A stretch of DNA of 64,000 nt from Treponema ruminis (GTDB taxonomy: Bacteria > Spirochaetota > Spirochaetia > Treponematales > Treponemataceae): NCBI GenBank assembly GCA_017161305.1, contig CP031518.1, forward strand, positions 124,001 through 188,000, read 5' to 3'. Shown here one piece after another: positions 16,699 to 24,775 of the stretch (the first letter of the stretch is position 1; every line of letters begins with the position of its first letter). A model generated the notes under the pieces. The model had not been told where the DNA came from, did not search any database, and saw only the letters and a list, made by a program, of their open reading frames with translations. Position numbers and translations under genes: made by a program.

Positions 16699-17793
16699 AT
16701 GAAGCACAAGAAAGGACTTATAATTTTAATCATCATCGCGGCACTTTCCGTAATTTTTGGAGCCAGATCAATCTATTCAAAAATCACGTCAAAACCAAGT
16801 TTCTCTTTCACTTTTAAAAGCGGCTCAGATTCTGATGGCGAAGATTTCTACGACGAATTTGACGAAGACTTTGACGGCGAAGATTTGGACAGGGGTGGGG
16901 CCTTCAACAAAATCATCAGCATGGCCAAAAACAAGGATTTGGACGAGCCTGTAATCAGCACAAAAAAGCCTTACGTTTCAGTAATCTACATCAACGGCGT
17001 AATTTCAGAAGAAAATAAAACTTATAACCAGAAATGGCTGCTCAAACAGATTAAAAAAGCCAAGACTGACCCGAATAACCGCGGAATTTTGCTCAACATC
17101 AATTCTCCGGGCGGCACGGTTTACGAATCAGACGAAGCATATCTGGCCCTCATGGAATACAAAAATTCCACAAAAAGACCGGTATTTGCCTTCTTCGGAG
17201 CCCTTGCGGCAAGCGGCGGCTATTACATCGGCTGCTCGGCTGACACAATTTTCGCTAACCGCAACACGCTCACAGGTTCAATCGGCGTAATTGCTGGCGG
17301 AAGCCTCGATGCGACAGGCCTTCTCGACAAAATCGGAGTCAAAGTCACGACAATCACGGCCGGCCGAAACAAAAACATGGGCAACTACAACTCACCGCTC
17401 ACCCAGGAACAGAAAGAAATCATGCAGTCAATTGCTGATGAAGCCTACGAGCAGTTCACGGGAATCGTAGCCGACTCACGAAAAATGAGCCTTTCAGACA
17501 TAAAGGAACTGGCTGACGGCAGAGTCTACACGGCTGCCCAGGCACAGAAAAACGGCCTGATTGACCAAGTCTGCTCATTCGATGAAGCAAAGGCAAAAAT
17601 CCGGGAAATCTTGAACAAAGATAGCGAAGATAAAAAAGAAGAAAACGTCAATTTTATCGAAAGAAAATACCGTTTTGAGGAAAGCTGGATGTCGCTTCTT
17701 TCAGGAGCCGCAAGCCTTGCAAAAAATCCGGAAGCAAGCGTTTACGGACTTTTGGGCAGCAGCGCCGGCAAATGCTTGTATCTGTATCAGTAA
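16699..17793 (+). CDS. sppA: Signal peptide peptidase SppA (S49 family, short form)
   Basis: A membrane-anchored serine protease that degrades cleaved signal peptides and similar membrane fragments. The 364-residue product has one N-terminal membrane helix (residues 6-24), an acidic Asp/Glu-rich stretch (about 45-66), and one S49 protease domain, so it is the half-size form that assembles as a ring. The predicted catalytic dyad is Ser172 in the ASGGYY motif and Lys225 in GRNKNMGNYNSP; the NINSPGGTV oxyanion loop is at 133-141. The start is ATG 16699, one base after the DUF975 stop, with GAGG 6 nt upstream; longer in-frame starts inside the upstream gene are unlikely. It converges with an orphan regulator. 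Confidence 0.92.
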   Translation: MKHKKGLIILIIIAALSVIFGARSIYSKITSKPSFSFTFKSGSDSDGEDFYDEFDEDFDGEDLDRGGAFNKIISMAKNKDLDEPVISTKKPYVSVIYINGVISEENKTYNQKWLLKQIKKAKTDPNNRGILLNINSPGGTVYESDEAYLALMEYKNSTKRPVFAFFGALAASGGYYIGCSADTIFANRNTLTGSIGVIAGGSLDATGLLDKIGVKVTTITAGRNKNMGNYNSPLTQEQKEIMQSIADEAYEQFTGIVADSRKMSLSDIKELADGRVYTAAQAQKNGLIDQVCSFDEAKAKIREILNKDSEDKKEENVNFIERKYRFEESWMSLLSGAASLAKNPEASVYGLLGSSAGKCLYLYQ

Positions 17794-17818
17794 GGATTGC
17801 CGGGCTTGACCCGATAAT

Positions 17819-18472
17819 CTATAGTCCCTCGCTGGCACTTATGCCCATAAAATTGAAAAGCTGGTTTTTGTCTGTGACGGCGGCTTTGGAGTAAATGCTG
17901 GAGAGGTGATTTTCTATCGTGCGCTTGGAAAGCCCCAGTTTTTCCGCAGTGTCCATGTTGTTTGCGCCCTCCTGCATGCACTTGAGCACCTTCTTTTCGG
18001 TTTTTGTGAGGGTGGCAAGAAAGGAATTGAACTGATTGATTCCTTCTTTTAGCTCGTTCTGAATGAAAAGCCCGCCCGCCGCAACAATTTCGATAGCGTT
18101 GAGAAGGGTAGGAAGGGGCGCATTTTTGGACACAAATCCCCTTGCTCCAAAATCATCCATCGCAATATGCGCGTAACAAGCCGCATCCATTATCGTAAAG
18201 ACAAGGGGGAGAATATTTTTGCCGGAATAGCGCATGGCAGAGAGCAGGGCGGTTCCGTCGATGTTGTCCTCGCCGCCTGACTTTTTAAAAGAAAGCTCAG
18301 TTATCGCTACAATCGGCCCGTCGCCGGTCTTTGCGTGACTGATTATTTCTTCTGCGTCCATTAAGTTGCTGGCCTGACCCAGAATTTTGCAGCCCGCATT
18401 CTTGCTCAGATAGCTTGAAAGGCCCTCTAGTGCAACCTGCTGGTTGTCAAAAATGAAAATTTGACACTTCAT
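17819..18472 (-). CDS. LuxR-type response regulator with Glu at the phospho-site
   Basis: A 217-residue protein: an N-terminal receiver-like domain (1-125) and a C-terminal LuxR/NarL helix-turn-helix (about 150-205, LTKTEKKVLKCMQEG then LSKRTIENHLSSIYSK). In the receiver, the acidic pocket is reduced to one Asp (FIFDN), the phospho-acceptor position is Glu59 (AITELSF) where Asp is expected, and Thr93 and Lys116 are kept. A Glu there often mimics the phosphorylated state, so this may be a constitutively active or ligand-independent regulator. No kinase gene is adjacent. The target is unknown; the large surface lipoprotein gene starts 207 bp away in the other direction and is an obvious candidate. 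A possible weak GAGA ribosome site precedes ATG. Confidence 0.85.
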   Translation of the reverse strand: MKCQIFIFDNQQVALEGLSSYLSKNAGCKILGQASNLMDAEEIISHAKTGDGPIVAITELSFKKSGGEDNIDGTALLSAMRYSGKNILPLVFTIMDAACYAHIAMDDFGARGFVSKNAPLPTLLNAIEIVAAGGLFIQNELKEGINQFNSFLATLTKTEKKVLKCMQEGANNMDTAEKLGLSKRTIENHLSSIYSKAAVTDKNQLFNFMGISASEGL

Positions 18473-18679
18473 AGAATCTCTAAATTCTCCATTTTTATTA
18501 TTTTTCTCTTATTTTTCTTAATAAAATTTAATAAAATTCTTAAAAACCGTGCGTTATACTCATAAATTTTTCTGAAATCTATTTTAACATACCCTTTGAA
18601 TAATCGCTAGTATTGGGTTGACATATTTTTTGTCAGCCTCGTATCGGAGATTAGGACTATTTTCAAAACGGAGGTTTTT
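18473..18679. promoter_or_regulatory. Divergent intergenic region with lipoprotein promoter
   Basis: An AT-rich 207-bp gap. For the lipoprotein there is TTGACA at 18618-18623 with TATCGG 18 bp on (18642-18647), and GGAGG just before ATG 18680. TGACA and TGTCA flank an A/T spacer at the -35, a small inverted repeat that could be a regulator site. Confidence 0.45.
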
Positions 18680-21600
18680 ATGAAAAAACTTTTGCGATTA
18701 ATTTCGGTCGCAACCATGCTTCTCGCAGCTACATCTTTCATGGCTTGTAGCAGCGATGATGATGACGATTCAGGTGCACGCAGCGCTTCTGAGCATGCAC
18801 GTGGAGCTATCGTTGGTGTTGTTCTTGACAACAGGGGTGAACCTGTTGAAGGCGCAACAGTCACTCTCGGCAATAAAACTGCTTCAACAAACCGTGGCGG
18901 TGAATTCATACTTGAGAACGTTGATGTCAACGATCCAACAGTAAAAGCCGTTCAGACAACTGCTTCTACTAGCGGTACACTTGTACCGGCTACATCTACA
19001 AATGTTCCAACAACAGGCACTACTTATGCTTATACATTGACTGTAACAAAGAACGATTACATTTCTGCCCTTATTAAGGGTGTATATGTTTCTTCTGCTG
19101 AGAACATCGGTGGAATCGAGGATGCACGCCTTTCAGCTTTGAAAGATCAGTATGCAACAATCCTTAATTCTTACGCTACTGCTGTAGGCACAGGTTCTAT
19201 AGTTGCAAGTGCTACAGGCGATGGCTATGGTGCTACTATTAAGGATAACGAGGACAAATCTGCTACAATGACAACTGTTGCAAATGCCCTCAAGGAAATC
19301 CAGAAGCTTTATTCAGAACTGGGTACAACATACAGCTCAACATGGGCTGAAGGTACACTCATTCCTTTGAATGCTTCTTTGAGCGGTAAACTCAAGCTCA
19401 ATCCTTCACCAGCAACAGCTGAAGTTTTCAGCGAGACAACTTATCCAGCTCCAAAAGACACTGTTGTAACAGTTACTTATAAATCGGCTGATAGCAACGC
19501 TCCTTATACATTCGATTCTAAGACAGACGCTGAGGGTAATTTCAAATTTGAAAAACTCCCATCTGGTGTTCCTCTCTCAATTAATGTTGAGGGATTCACA
19601 GCTAAAGCTGGCGAAGTTGAGGCTTACTTCTCAACAGACGTTGGTTTGTCTACATATCGCTCAAATGCCGCAGAGCTCCTTAACAACGGAAGCTATAATG
19701 ATTCAACTGCAACATCTGCAGCAACAATCAAAATTGACGGCAATTCTTTGAATGTTGCTGGTGTTGACATTATGCTCTTCGCTCAGCTTGAGAAGATTTG
19801 GGTTAAAGAAACAAACCTCATCAAGAACAACAGCGCAGCACTTATCAGTGTTAAAACACCACTTGAATTCACATTCAACAAAGCTATCCAGCGTGTTGAC
19901 ATTGCAGGTTCTGGTTTCCAGGATGTTAAAGATGAGAACTACGTTGTAACAATCGACAGCACAGATGCTAAGAAAGTTACAATTACTCCAAAAGATGGCA
20001 TTTGGACACCAAAAGCTGCTGGAAATCAAACAACTGATGCTAAAGCTGGCGAAGTTCGACTTTCAGTTCTCGCAGCTGATGGAACTAAAGAACTCTTGAA
20101 TGACAAGTTTACAGCTTACTTTGATACAACAATCTACGTTGAAATCAGCGATTCTTCAAAGGACGATGTTGAGCTTGGTCTTACACAGCCAGTTAAACTT
20201 ACTTTCTCTAAACCAATGACAACTGCAAGCGTTGTTGCTTACGAAACTTATTCTTCAAAAAAATTGACAAACGCTTTCTCTAAGAGTTGGAATGAAGGAA
20301 AGACAGAGCTTACACTTACTCCAACAACATTCTGGGACACAGTTTCAGATGCTGACGGAAAAGTTGTATTCACTGTAAAAGGTCTTGCACAGGATTTGAC
20401 AGACGATGTTAAATACTGGAAAAACAATGTTGAAGTTGATACTACAGGAACTGAGCCGAAAAACGTTGGTCTTATCGCTTACTTCGATAACAAGATTGAC
20501 GTAACTGTTGCAAAAGTTGATGACAAATCATTTACTCTTACATTCTCTAAAGCAATCAAAGCTCTTACAAAAGATGACATTGCTACTGCTGTAACTGTAA
20601 CACATGCAACAACAAAAGCTGGTCTTGCTACTTCAACTGCTGCTGTAACTGACTTTGAAGCTAAATTCAACGATACAAACACAGTTCTTACAATCAGTGC
20701 TAAAAACAATGACTTTGCTAACACTGGATACTATCGCGTAACTCTTGGCGAAGCTGTAGTTGGTAAAACTGGTGAAACAAAATTCCGCGCTGCTGGAACA
20801 ACAAATATTCTTACAACAAAGAACTTTGACACAGACTTCACAGTAGGCCCAGAAAAATTCGCTGAAACTGCTGTTGAAATCGTAACAGAACTTCCTGCTG
20901 GTGCTGAGCAGTCACGTGCTGCATTTGTAACTGCAGAGAAATATCTTAAACTTACATTCAACAAAGCTGTAAGAAGTTCTAAACTTTTAGTTTATGACAA
21001 ATCTTCAACTTCTTACAAAGATGTAAACAACTATGTAGCTGACAAATCAGTTTACCTTGCTCTTAACAAACTTTCTGACGAGTCAGAACTCAAAGTTCAG
21101 GGTACTGTAACTGCTGTAGACGGTGCTACAAAAACATGGGAAGTTGGCAAAGAACTCGAAACAGGTTATGCTCTTTCTAAGCTTACATACAAGATGGTTT
21201 CTACAAGCCTCTATAAAGAAACTGTATCTATCGCAGCTGGACAGAACGATGCTAAAGTAGAAAAGATTCAGCCAACAGACAGCATTACATTCACATTCGA
21301 TCAGGATGTAAGCACTGCTAAATGGACAGCTGAGCTTTATGACAGCGATAAAGTAGGTTCAAATGACCTTACTCAGACTTCTTATGCTGTAACTGCAACT
21401 GCTGCTGGAAAAGTAGTAACTGTAGCTTTGACAGAAGCAAGCAAGAAACTTGACTTTGGTAAGACATACTACCTTTCACTTAAAGCAACAAAGGGTAATG
21501 ATGTTGACACAGTTGTATTGTTCAATACTGACAAAGCAACTGCTGCTGACTTTGCTAACCTTGTTTCTGATCCTACAGCTTCACTCTCTACAAAGATTCT

Positions 21601-22897
21601 TAAAAAAGCTGTTGGAGAGCACAACTACATCAAAATCGAAACTGTAGGTTACTACGTTGTTCCTGCTGGAGACAAATCTGCTACAACTAAGTTTGACGAC
21701 TTCAAGAAGTCTATCAGTAGCCCAATCGTAATTGAATTCACACAGGACATCACTGGCTTCACAGCTGTTCTTGCTAACAAAGATACATCTTCAGGTACAC
21801 CTTATTTCTACAGCTGGAAAAAGGTTGCTGACGTAGACGCATCTAAGACTTATGCTTCTACTGCTGTAGTTGATGGAAAGAAACTTACAATTACTCCAAA
21901 ATATGCATTCACAAGCGCGGCTGTAGTTGTTCCTTACGTATTCAATGCAAAGGGTGAAATTGTTGAACTCAAAGATGCTGCTGATAAAGCTCTTATCGAC
22001 AAAGACAATGCAGACAAGCAGTTCATTGCTAAAGATCTTTCTAACGATAAAGACCTTTCTGCTGCTCTTGACTCAACACCTGCTGCTACAGAAAATGCTC
22101 TTGAATTGGAACAGTTCAATGTAAATGAAACTGGTAACGGAACTTCAATCTGGTTCCAGTTCAATGCAATCCTTTCTAGTACATCTAAGGATCCAAACTA
22201 CGGAAAGTACACACTTTACAGAAAGGCTACTGATGCTACAACTGCTGCTACTAAATGGGTAAAAGTAGGAGATACAACATATCTTATTCCTGCTACTCCT
22301 ACTACTGCTCTAGGTACTGGAGAGGCTAAATTGCAGTATATCGATGTTGATGCTGCAGCTTCAGATGCTGACAAGAAAACCAACATAAAAGATGCTGTAA
22401 TCAATGACTTCCGTCTTAGAAAACGCAAGGCAGCAATTGTTACTACAACTAGTGCTAAAGAATTTGACTATGCTAAAACTTCTGTATACAGACTTGTATG
22501 TTCAATTGATAACGTAGAGATATATTCTGCTCCTGTTACTGTAGAAGACAAGTTCCTTGATCTTAAAATTACTGAAGGTGCTAATGCTTTGACTCCTTCT
22601 GGATTCACAACAGAATCTCCTGTTACAGTAAAAACATATAAGTTTACTTCACCATGTTATATTGTTGATGTTACAAAAACTGTTCAAAGAGGAACTGCTG
22701 CTACTGTTGTAGAGTCTGGCAAGCGTCTTGGACCTACAAATGCAAGCAGAGTAAAAGTAGAGCTTAATGCAGCTCGCACTGAAATCACTCTTACAATTGA
22801 TGATGAAACTACAGCTGGTACTGGTGATAAGATTATTCTTACTGCATTTGATGCTGCTGGTCAGTCAAAACAGTATATAATCGACTACAAGAACTAA
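18680..22897 (+). CDS. Giant multi-domain surface lipoprotein (1405 aa)
   Basis: A large exported lipoprotein of unknown function. The signal peptide ends at SFMAC, with lipid-bearing Cys23 followed by SSDDDDD, an acidic run that may favour export beyond the inner membrane. A carboxypeptidase regulatory-like domain follows (about 43-85, GVVLDNRGEPVEGATVTLG), with a second near 240-295. The rest is a string of SbsA-like Ig modules, each with a conserved strand: FTFNKAI, LTFSKPM, LTFSKAI, LTFNKAV, FTFDQDV. The rod-like build suits a surface scaffold or adhesin. Codon use differs from its neighbours: GCT, ACA, GTT and AAA dominate, as in highly expressed genes here. It has its own promoter and a strong terminator. 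I cannot name a ligand. Confidence 0.85.
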   Translation: MKKLLRLISVATMLLAATSFMACSSDDDDDSGARSASEHARGAIVGVVLDNRGEPVEGATVTLGNKTASTNRGGEFILENVDVNDPTVKAVQTTASTSGTLVPATSTNVPTTGTTYAYTLTVTKNDYISALIKGVYVSSAENIGGIEDARLSALKDQYATILNSYATAVGTGSIVASATGDGYGATIKDNEDKSATMTTVANALKEIQKLYSELGTTYSSTWAEGTLIPLNASLSGKLKLNPSPATAEVFSETTYPAPKDTVVTVTYKSADSNAPYTFDSKTDAEGNFKFEKLPSGVPLSINVEGFTAKAGEVEAYFSTDVGLSTYRSNAAELLNNGSYNDSTATSAATIKIDGNSLNVAGVDIMLFAQLEKIWVKETNLIKNNSAALISVKTPLEFTFNKAIQRVDIAGSGFQDVKDENYVVTIDSTDAKKVTITPKDGIWTPKAAGNQTTDAKAGEVRLSVLAADGTKELLNDKFTAYFDTTIYVEISDSSKDDVELGLTQPVKLTFSKPMTTASVVAYETYSSKKLTNAFSKSWNEGKTELTLTPTTFWDTVSDADGKVVFTVKGLAQDLTDDVKYWKNNVEVDTTGTEPKNVGLIAYFDNKIDVTVAKVDDKSFTLTFSKAIKALTKDDIATAVTVTHATTKAGLATSTAAVTDFEAKFNDTNTVLTISAKNNDFANTGYYRVTLGEAVVGKTGETKFRAAGTTNILTTKNFDTDFTVGPEKFAETAVEIVTELPAGAEQSRAAFVTAEKYLKLTFNKAVRSSKLLVYDKSSTSYKDVNNYVADKSVYLALNKLSDESELKVQGTVTAVDGATKTWEVGKELETGYALSKLTYKMVSTSLYKETVSIAAGQNDAKVEKIQPTDSITFTFDQDVSTAKWTAELYDSDKVGSNDLTQTSYAVTATAAGKVVTVALTEASKKLDFGKTYYLSLKATKGNDVDTVVLFNTDKATAADFANLVSDPTASLSTKILKKAVGEHNYIKIETVGYYVVPAGDKSATTKFDDFKKSISSPIVIEFTQDITGFTAVLANKDTSSGTPYFYSWKKVADVDASKTYASTAVVDGKKLTITPKYAFTSAAVVVPYVFNAKGEIVELKDAADKALIDKDNADKQFIAKDLSNDKDLSAALDSTPAATENALELEQFNVNETGNGTSIWFQFNAILSSTSKDPNYGKYTLYRKATDATTAATKWVKVGDTTYLIPATPTTALGTGEAKLQYIDVDAAASDADKKTNIKDAVINDFRLRKRKAAIVTTTSAKEFDYAKTSVYRLVCSIDNVEIYSAPVTVEDKFLDLKITEGANALTPSGFTTESPVTVKTYKFTSPCYIVDVTKTVQRGTAATVVESGKRLGPTNASRVKVELNAARTEITLTIDDETTAGTGDKIILTAFDAAGQSKQYIIDYKN

Positions 22898-22967
22898 GTT
22901 CTGTATCAAAACCTTATAAAAATGCCGTCTGAGCTTTTCTAAAGTTTCTTTCAGCATTATATAAGTG

Positions 22968-23003
22968 ACAGGCTGCCCAATTTCCGGGCAGCCTGTTTTT
23001 TTT
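22968..23003 (+). terminator. Intrinsic terminator of the giant lipoprotein gene
   Basis: A perfect 10-bp stem, CAGGCTGCCC / GGGCAGCCTG, with a 7-nt loop and an eight-T run. Confidence 0.9.
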
Positions 23004-23022
23004 ATATGTTGATGAGATAATG

Positions 23023-23040
23023 TATCCGTCAATTCTAGCA
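23023..23040. repeat. Short dispersed motif CCG[TC]CAATTCTAGC, copy 1
   Basis: One of three near-identical copies (also 23330-23347 and 24377-24394) that bracket a small gene and the first rpn gene. In reverse complement it reads like an extended -10 (TGCTAGAAT). Confidence 0.4.
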
Positions 23041-23089
23041 AAGTAAACAAAAGCGCCATGTAGCATTACACTTCCTCCAGAGGTGTAAA

Positions 23090-23317
23090 ATGCAACAAAC
23101 AAGAACAGATGAATTACCAGCATTTGGTAAGACATATACAGTTATTGCAGACATACCAGCGGTTAAGTTAAAAAATGCTAAAATTAACTTTTTACCAACA
23201 GAACCTAATTCTAAAATAATGAAAAAACTCGATTTTTTTAAGCAAAATATTGGAAAAGAAATATCTGTTTTGCTTGAAGAATCTGGGAAAAACAGTTTTA
23301 CGCTATCGGTAAGATAA
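23090..23317 (+). CDS. Small hypothetical protein (75 aa)
   Basis: A small protein not recognised as a family. It has a proline-containing N-terminus (DELPAFGKTYTVIADIP), a central basic segment (VKLKNAKINFLP), and a predicted C-terminal alpha/beta stretch with KKLDFFKQNIGKEISVLLEE. There is no signal peptide or membrane segment. An AGAGGTG ribosome site 5 nt before ATG supports translation, and codon use resembles AT-rich accessory genes. It lies at the edge of the rpn region between two copies of a short repeated motif and could be part of that mobile neighbourhood, such as a small toxin, antitoxin or toxin-linked factor; that is a guess. A hairpin (AATCAATCCG / CGGATTGATT) follows it. Confidence 0.5.
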   Translation: MQQTRTDELPAFGKTYTVIADIPAVKLKNAKINFLPTEPNSKIMKKLDFFKQNIGKEISVLLEESGKNSFTLSVR

Positions 23318-23325
23318 GAATAATG

Positions 23326-23370
23326 AATCAATCCGCCAATTCTAGCCATAAAAATTGACGGATTGATTTG
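23326..23370. terminator. Imperfect hairpin between convergent genes
   Basis: ATCAATCCGCCAATT pairs with AATTGACGGATTGAT (one mismatch) around an 11-nt loop. It separates the converging 75-aa gene and rpn1 and contains repeat copy 2. Confidence 0.55.
23330..23347. repeat. Short dispersed motif, copy 2
   Basis: Reads AATCCGCCAATTCTAGCC; it matches copy 1 at 13 of the last 14 shared positions. Confidence 0.4.
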
Positions 23371-23371
23371 T

Positions 23372-23620
23372 TCATTTCGTTACAGATACGGCTTCGCGGT
23401 CAAGTTCTTCTTTGAGCGCAAGCACTTGCTCCAATGGGAGGGAGACGGCTTGAGAAATTTGTTCTAATGAACCAAGGTTCATGCGGAGCAAATTCTTCGC
23501 ATTTGCGATGGAGGTTTGCTGTGTACCTCGTTTCAAGCCTCGTTTTAAACCTTCTGCAAGAGCGATTTTCCTGGCTTCTGCAGCTCTCTCTTTTCCATAT
23601 TCTTCTACGATTCTGCACAT
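23372..23620 (-). CDS. Candidate internal product of rpn1 (RpnS-like, 82 aa)
   Basis: An in-frame ATG at 23620 inside rpn1 has its own Shine-Dalgarno: AGAAGGAG (23629-23636), 8 nt upstream. Translation from it gives an 82-residue protein, MCRIVEEYGKERAAE onward, holding the four-residue repeats and the whole conserved tail but none of the nuclease core. In E. coli, separately translated C-terminal fragments of this kind (RpnS) bind and block the full-length toxin. Expression here is inferred from sequence only. The coding constraint of the surrounding frame could place a purine-rich stretch by chance, but two of the three neighbouring genes repeat the arrangement at the same distance from the C-terminus. 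Confidence 0.6.
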   Translation of the reverse strand: MCRIVEEYGKERAAEARKIALAEGLKRGLKRGTQQTSIANAKNLLRMNLGSLEQISQAVSLPLEQVLALKEELDREAVSVTK

Positions 23621-24265
23621 ATTTCTTACTCCTTCTGTTTCCTGCTTGTGGTAGCGGACTTTTTCTGCTAGCTCGCTGTAATTCATTTCATCGGCATTTG
23701 GTGTGCAAAAATCATGCATCAGTTTGCCGAGCGCATCGTTTCCTCTGTATGAGCCATTCACATAAATTATATTACACCCATCGTCAAATGGCAAATATGT
23801 GCTGGCGGTTGAAGGCAGTTCGACTGTCTTTTTGATTTTGTAGAACGGTCGCCCCAGACCATAATAGTCATTCTCGGTTATGAAAATGATATACGTTTCG
23901 GGAAGCTCAGTGAAGTCCTGTTTCTTTTTGAGACTGTGACTGTCGAGCATCGCTTGATTGTAACGAACCCGCCTTGGTGAGGCCCCTTCGTCTGCTCTTT
24001 GGACTTCCACGTTGTACACTTTGCCTTTAGTGTCTTCCGCGAGAATGTCCAGCCGAACAGAGCGGCCGAATAGATTCCGCTTTTCTTCCTGTGTCGTGAC
24101 TTTCTTAACGCGTAAGTCGTCACGGTTAAGAAGGATTCTCAGAAGAAATTCTGTGATTTCGTTGTCGCCGTCGAACACCACGGTCATAAAGTCATCGTCC
24201 ATGAGTCGCATTGCTTGTATTCGTGCGAGCATTGCCGGATCGATTGTGTCGAAAATACTTGGCAT
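23372..24265 (-). CDS. Rpn-family PD-(D/E)XK nuclease, copy 1 (full-length form)
   Basis: A 297-residue protein of the Rpn / 'PD-(D/E)XK nuclease family transposase' group. The nuclease core shows Asp73 (VRLDI) and the E-x-Q pair Glu87/Gln89 (VYNVEVQ), followed by the RYNQAMLD helix. The C-terminal part has the helix EYGKERAAEARK, two LKRG four-residue repeats, and a tail (NAKNLLRMN, then SLPLEQVLALKEEL) shared with the other two rpn genes nearby. Family members are toxic DNA nucleases, some shown to give phage defence, held in check by their own C-terminal fragment. GGAGG lies before ATG, and a promoter (TTGACT with TATAAT) sits upstream. Despite the family name there is no evidence it transposes. 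Confidence 0.85.
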   Translation of the reverse strand: MPSIFDTIDPAMLARIQAMRLMDDDFMTVVFDGDNEITEFLLRILLNRDDLRVKKVTTQEEKRNLFGRSVRLDILAEDTKGKVYNVEVQRADEGASPRRVRYNQAMLDSHSLKKKQDFTELPETYIIFITENDYYGLGRPFYKIKKTVELPSTASTYLPFDDGCNIIYVNGSYRGNDALGKLMHDFCTPNADEMNYSELAEKVRYHKQETEGVRNMCRIVEEYGKERAAEARKIALAEGLKRGLKRGTQQTSIANAKNLLRMNLGSLEQISQAVSLPLEQVLALKEELDREAVSVTK

Positions 24266-24311
24266 GGTTTTCTTTTACCTCCATGCCTTATTACTTCCAT
24301 TTTTTTTGCAT

Positions 24312-24343
24312 TTTCGGCAATGCAAATACTCAATTGTCAGAAT
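24312..24343 (-). promoter_or_regulatory. Conserved upstream block of rpn1
   Basis: Contains the TTTCGGCAATGCAA element and a CAGAAT edge, both also found upstream of rpn2 and rpn3. The rpn1 promoter (-35 TTGACT near 24372, -10 TATAAT near 24350) lies next to it. Confidence 0.5.
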
Positions 24344-24376
24344 AATTATAAAACTGGACTGTATTAGTCAATAAAA

Positions 24377-24394
24377 TATCCATTAATTCTAGCC
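24377..24394. repeat. Short dispersed motif, copy 3 (divergent)
   Basis: TATCCATTAATTCTAGCC; it shares the ATTCTAGC core with copies 1 and 2. Confidence 0.35.
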
Positions 24395-24483
24395 TTGTAG
24401 AGGTCGAGGCCTTGAAGGTAAAACAGTGCATGGGCAGCCAGAACGTCTGTCCCGGAGCAACGGATTTGAGAAAGGGAGTCTCA

Positions 24484-24520
24484 GGACAAATATCCCTCTA
24501 GAAAATTGCCCTCCTGCGCA
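24484..24520 (-). pseudogene. Relic fragment of another rpn-type gene
   Basis: The minus strand here reads GGGCAATTTTCTAGAGGG and encodes GNFLEGY before a stop. The same 18 bases occur in rpn2 at 24795-24812, where they encode GNFLEGYFKE. The rest of the 24395-24541 gap is non-coding. This looks like a remnant of a duplicated copy. Confidence 0.45.
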
Positions 24521-24540
24521 TAGCCGCAGGAGAGTTTTTT
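24513..24540. terminator. Hairpin with T-run after rpn2
   Basis: A perfect stem, CTCCTGCG / CGCAGGAG, with TTTTTT on the plus-strand side; it lies directly downstream of the rpn2 stop on the other strand. Confidence 0.6.
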
Positions 24541-24541
24541 G

Positions 24542-24775
24542 TTAATGCATAATTAAGATTTCGTTCTTGAGTGCCAGCACCTGCTCCAGAGGCAGGGAAC
24601 AACATTTTGCAATTTTCTGTGGGGATAAATCGGTTTCAATGAGAAAGTTCTTCGCGTTGGCAATGGCATTCTGTCGTTCACCATCACTGTAGCCATCCTC
24701 GTAGCCTTCGGCACGGCGGTTGCGGTCATAGTCTTCCTGATTGAATTCTGTGAGAAGGTTTCCGACAATGTTCAT
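24542..24775 (-). CDS. Candidate internal product of rpn2 (RpnS-like, 77 aa)
   Basis: An in-frame ATG at 24775 is preceded by a textbook Shine-Dalgarno, AAGGAG (24782-24787), with a 6-nt spacer, inside the rpn2 reading frame. The 77-residue product starts MNIVGNLLTEFNQEDYD and includes the YEDG/YSDG repeats and the conserved tail. It matches in position and size the candidate small product of rpn1, and the gene-within-gene antitoxin design known for E. coli Rpn proteins. Not proven; ribosome profiling or a tagged copy would settle it. Confidence 0.65.
   Translation of the reverse strand: MNIVGNLLTEFNQEDYDRNRRAEGYEDGYSDGERQNAIANAKNFLIETDLSPQKIAKCCSLPLEQVLALKNEILIMH

Noticed and set aside
23326-23370. 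Integron attC site near the rpn region
   Set aside because: The hairpin lacks the GTTRRRY core and bulged-base pattern and contains no integrase-linked cassette series.
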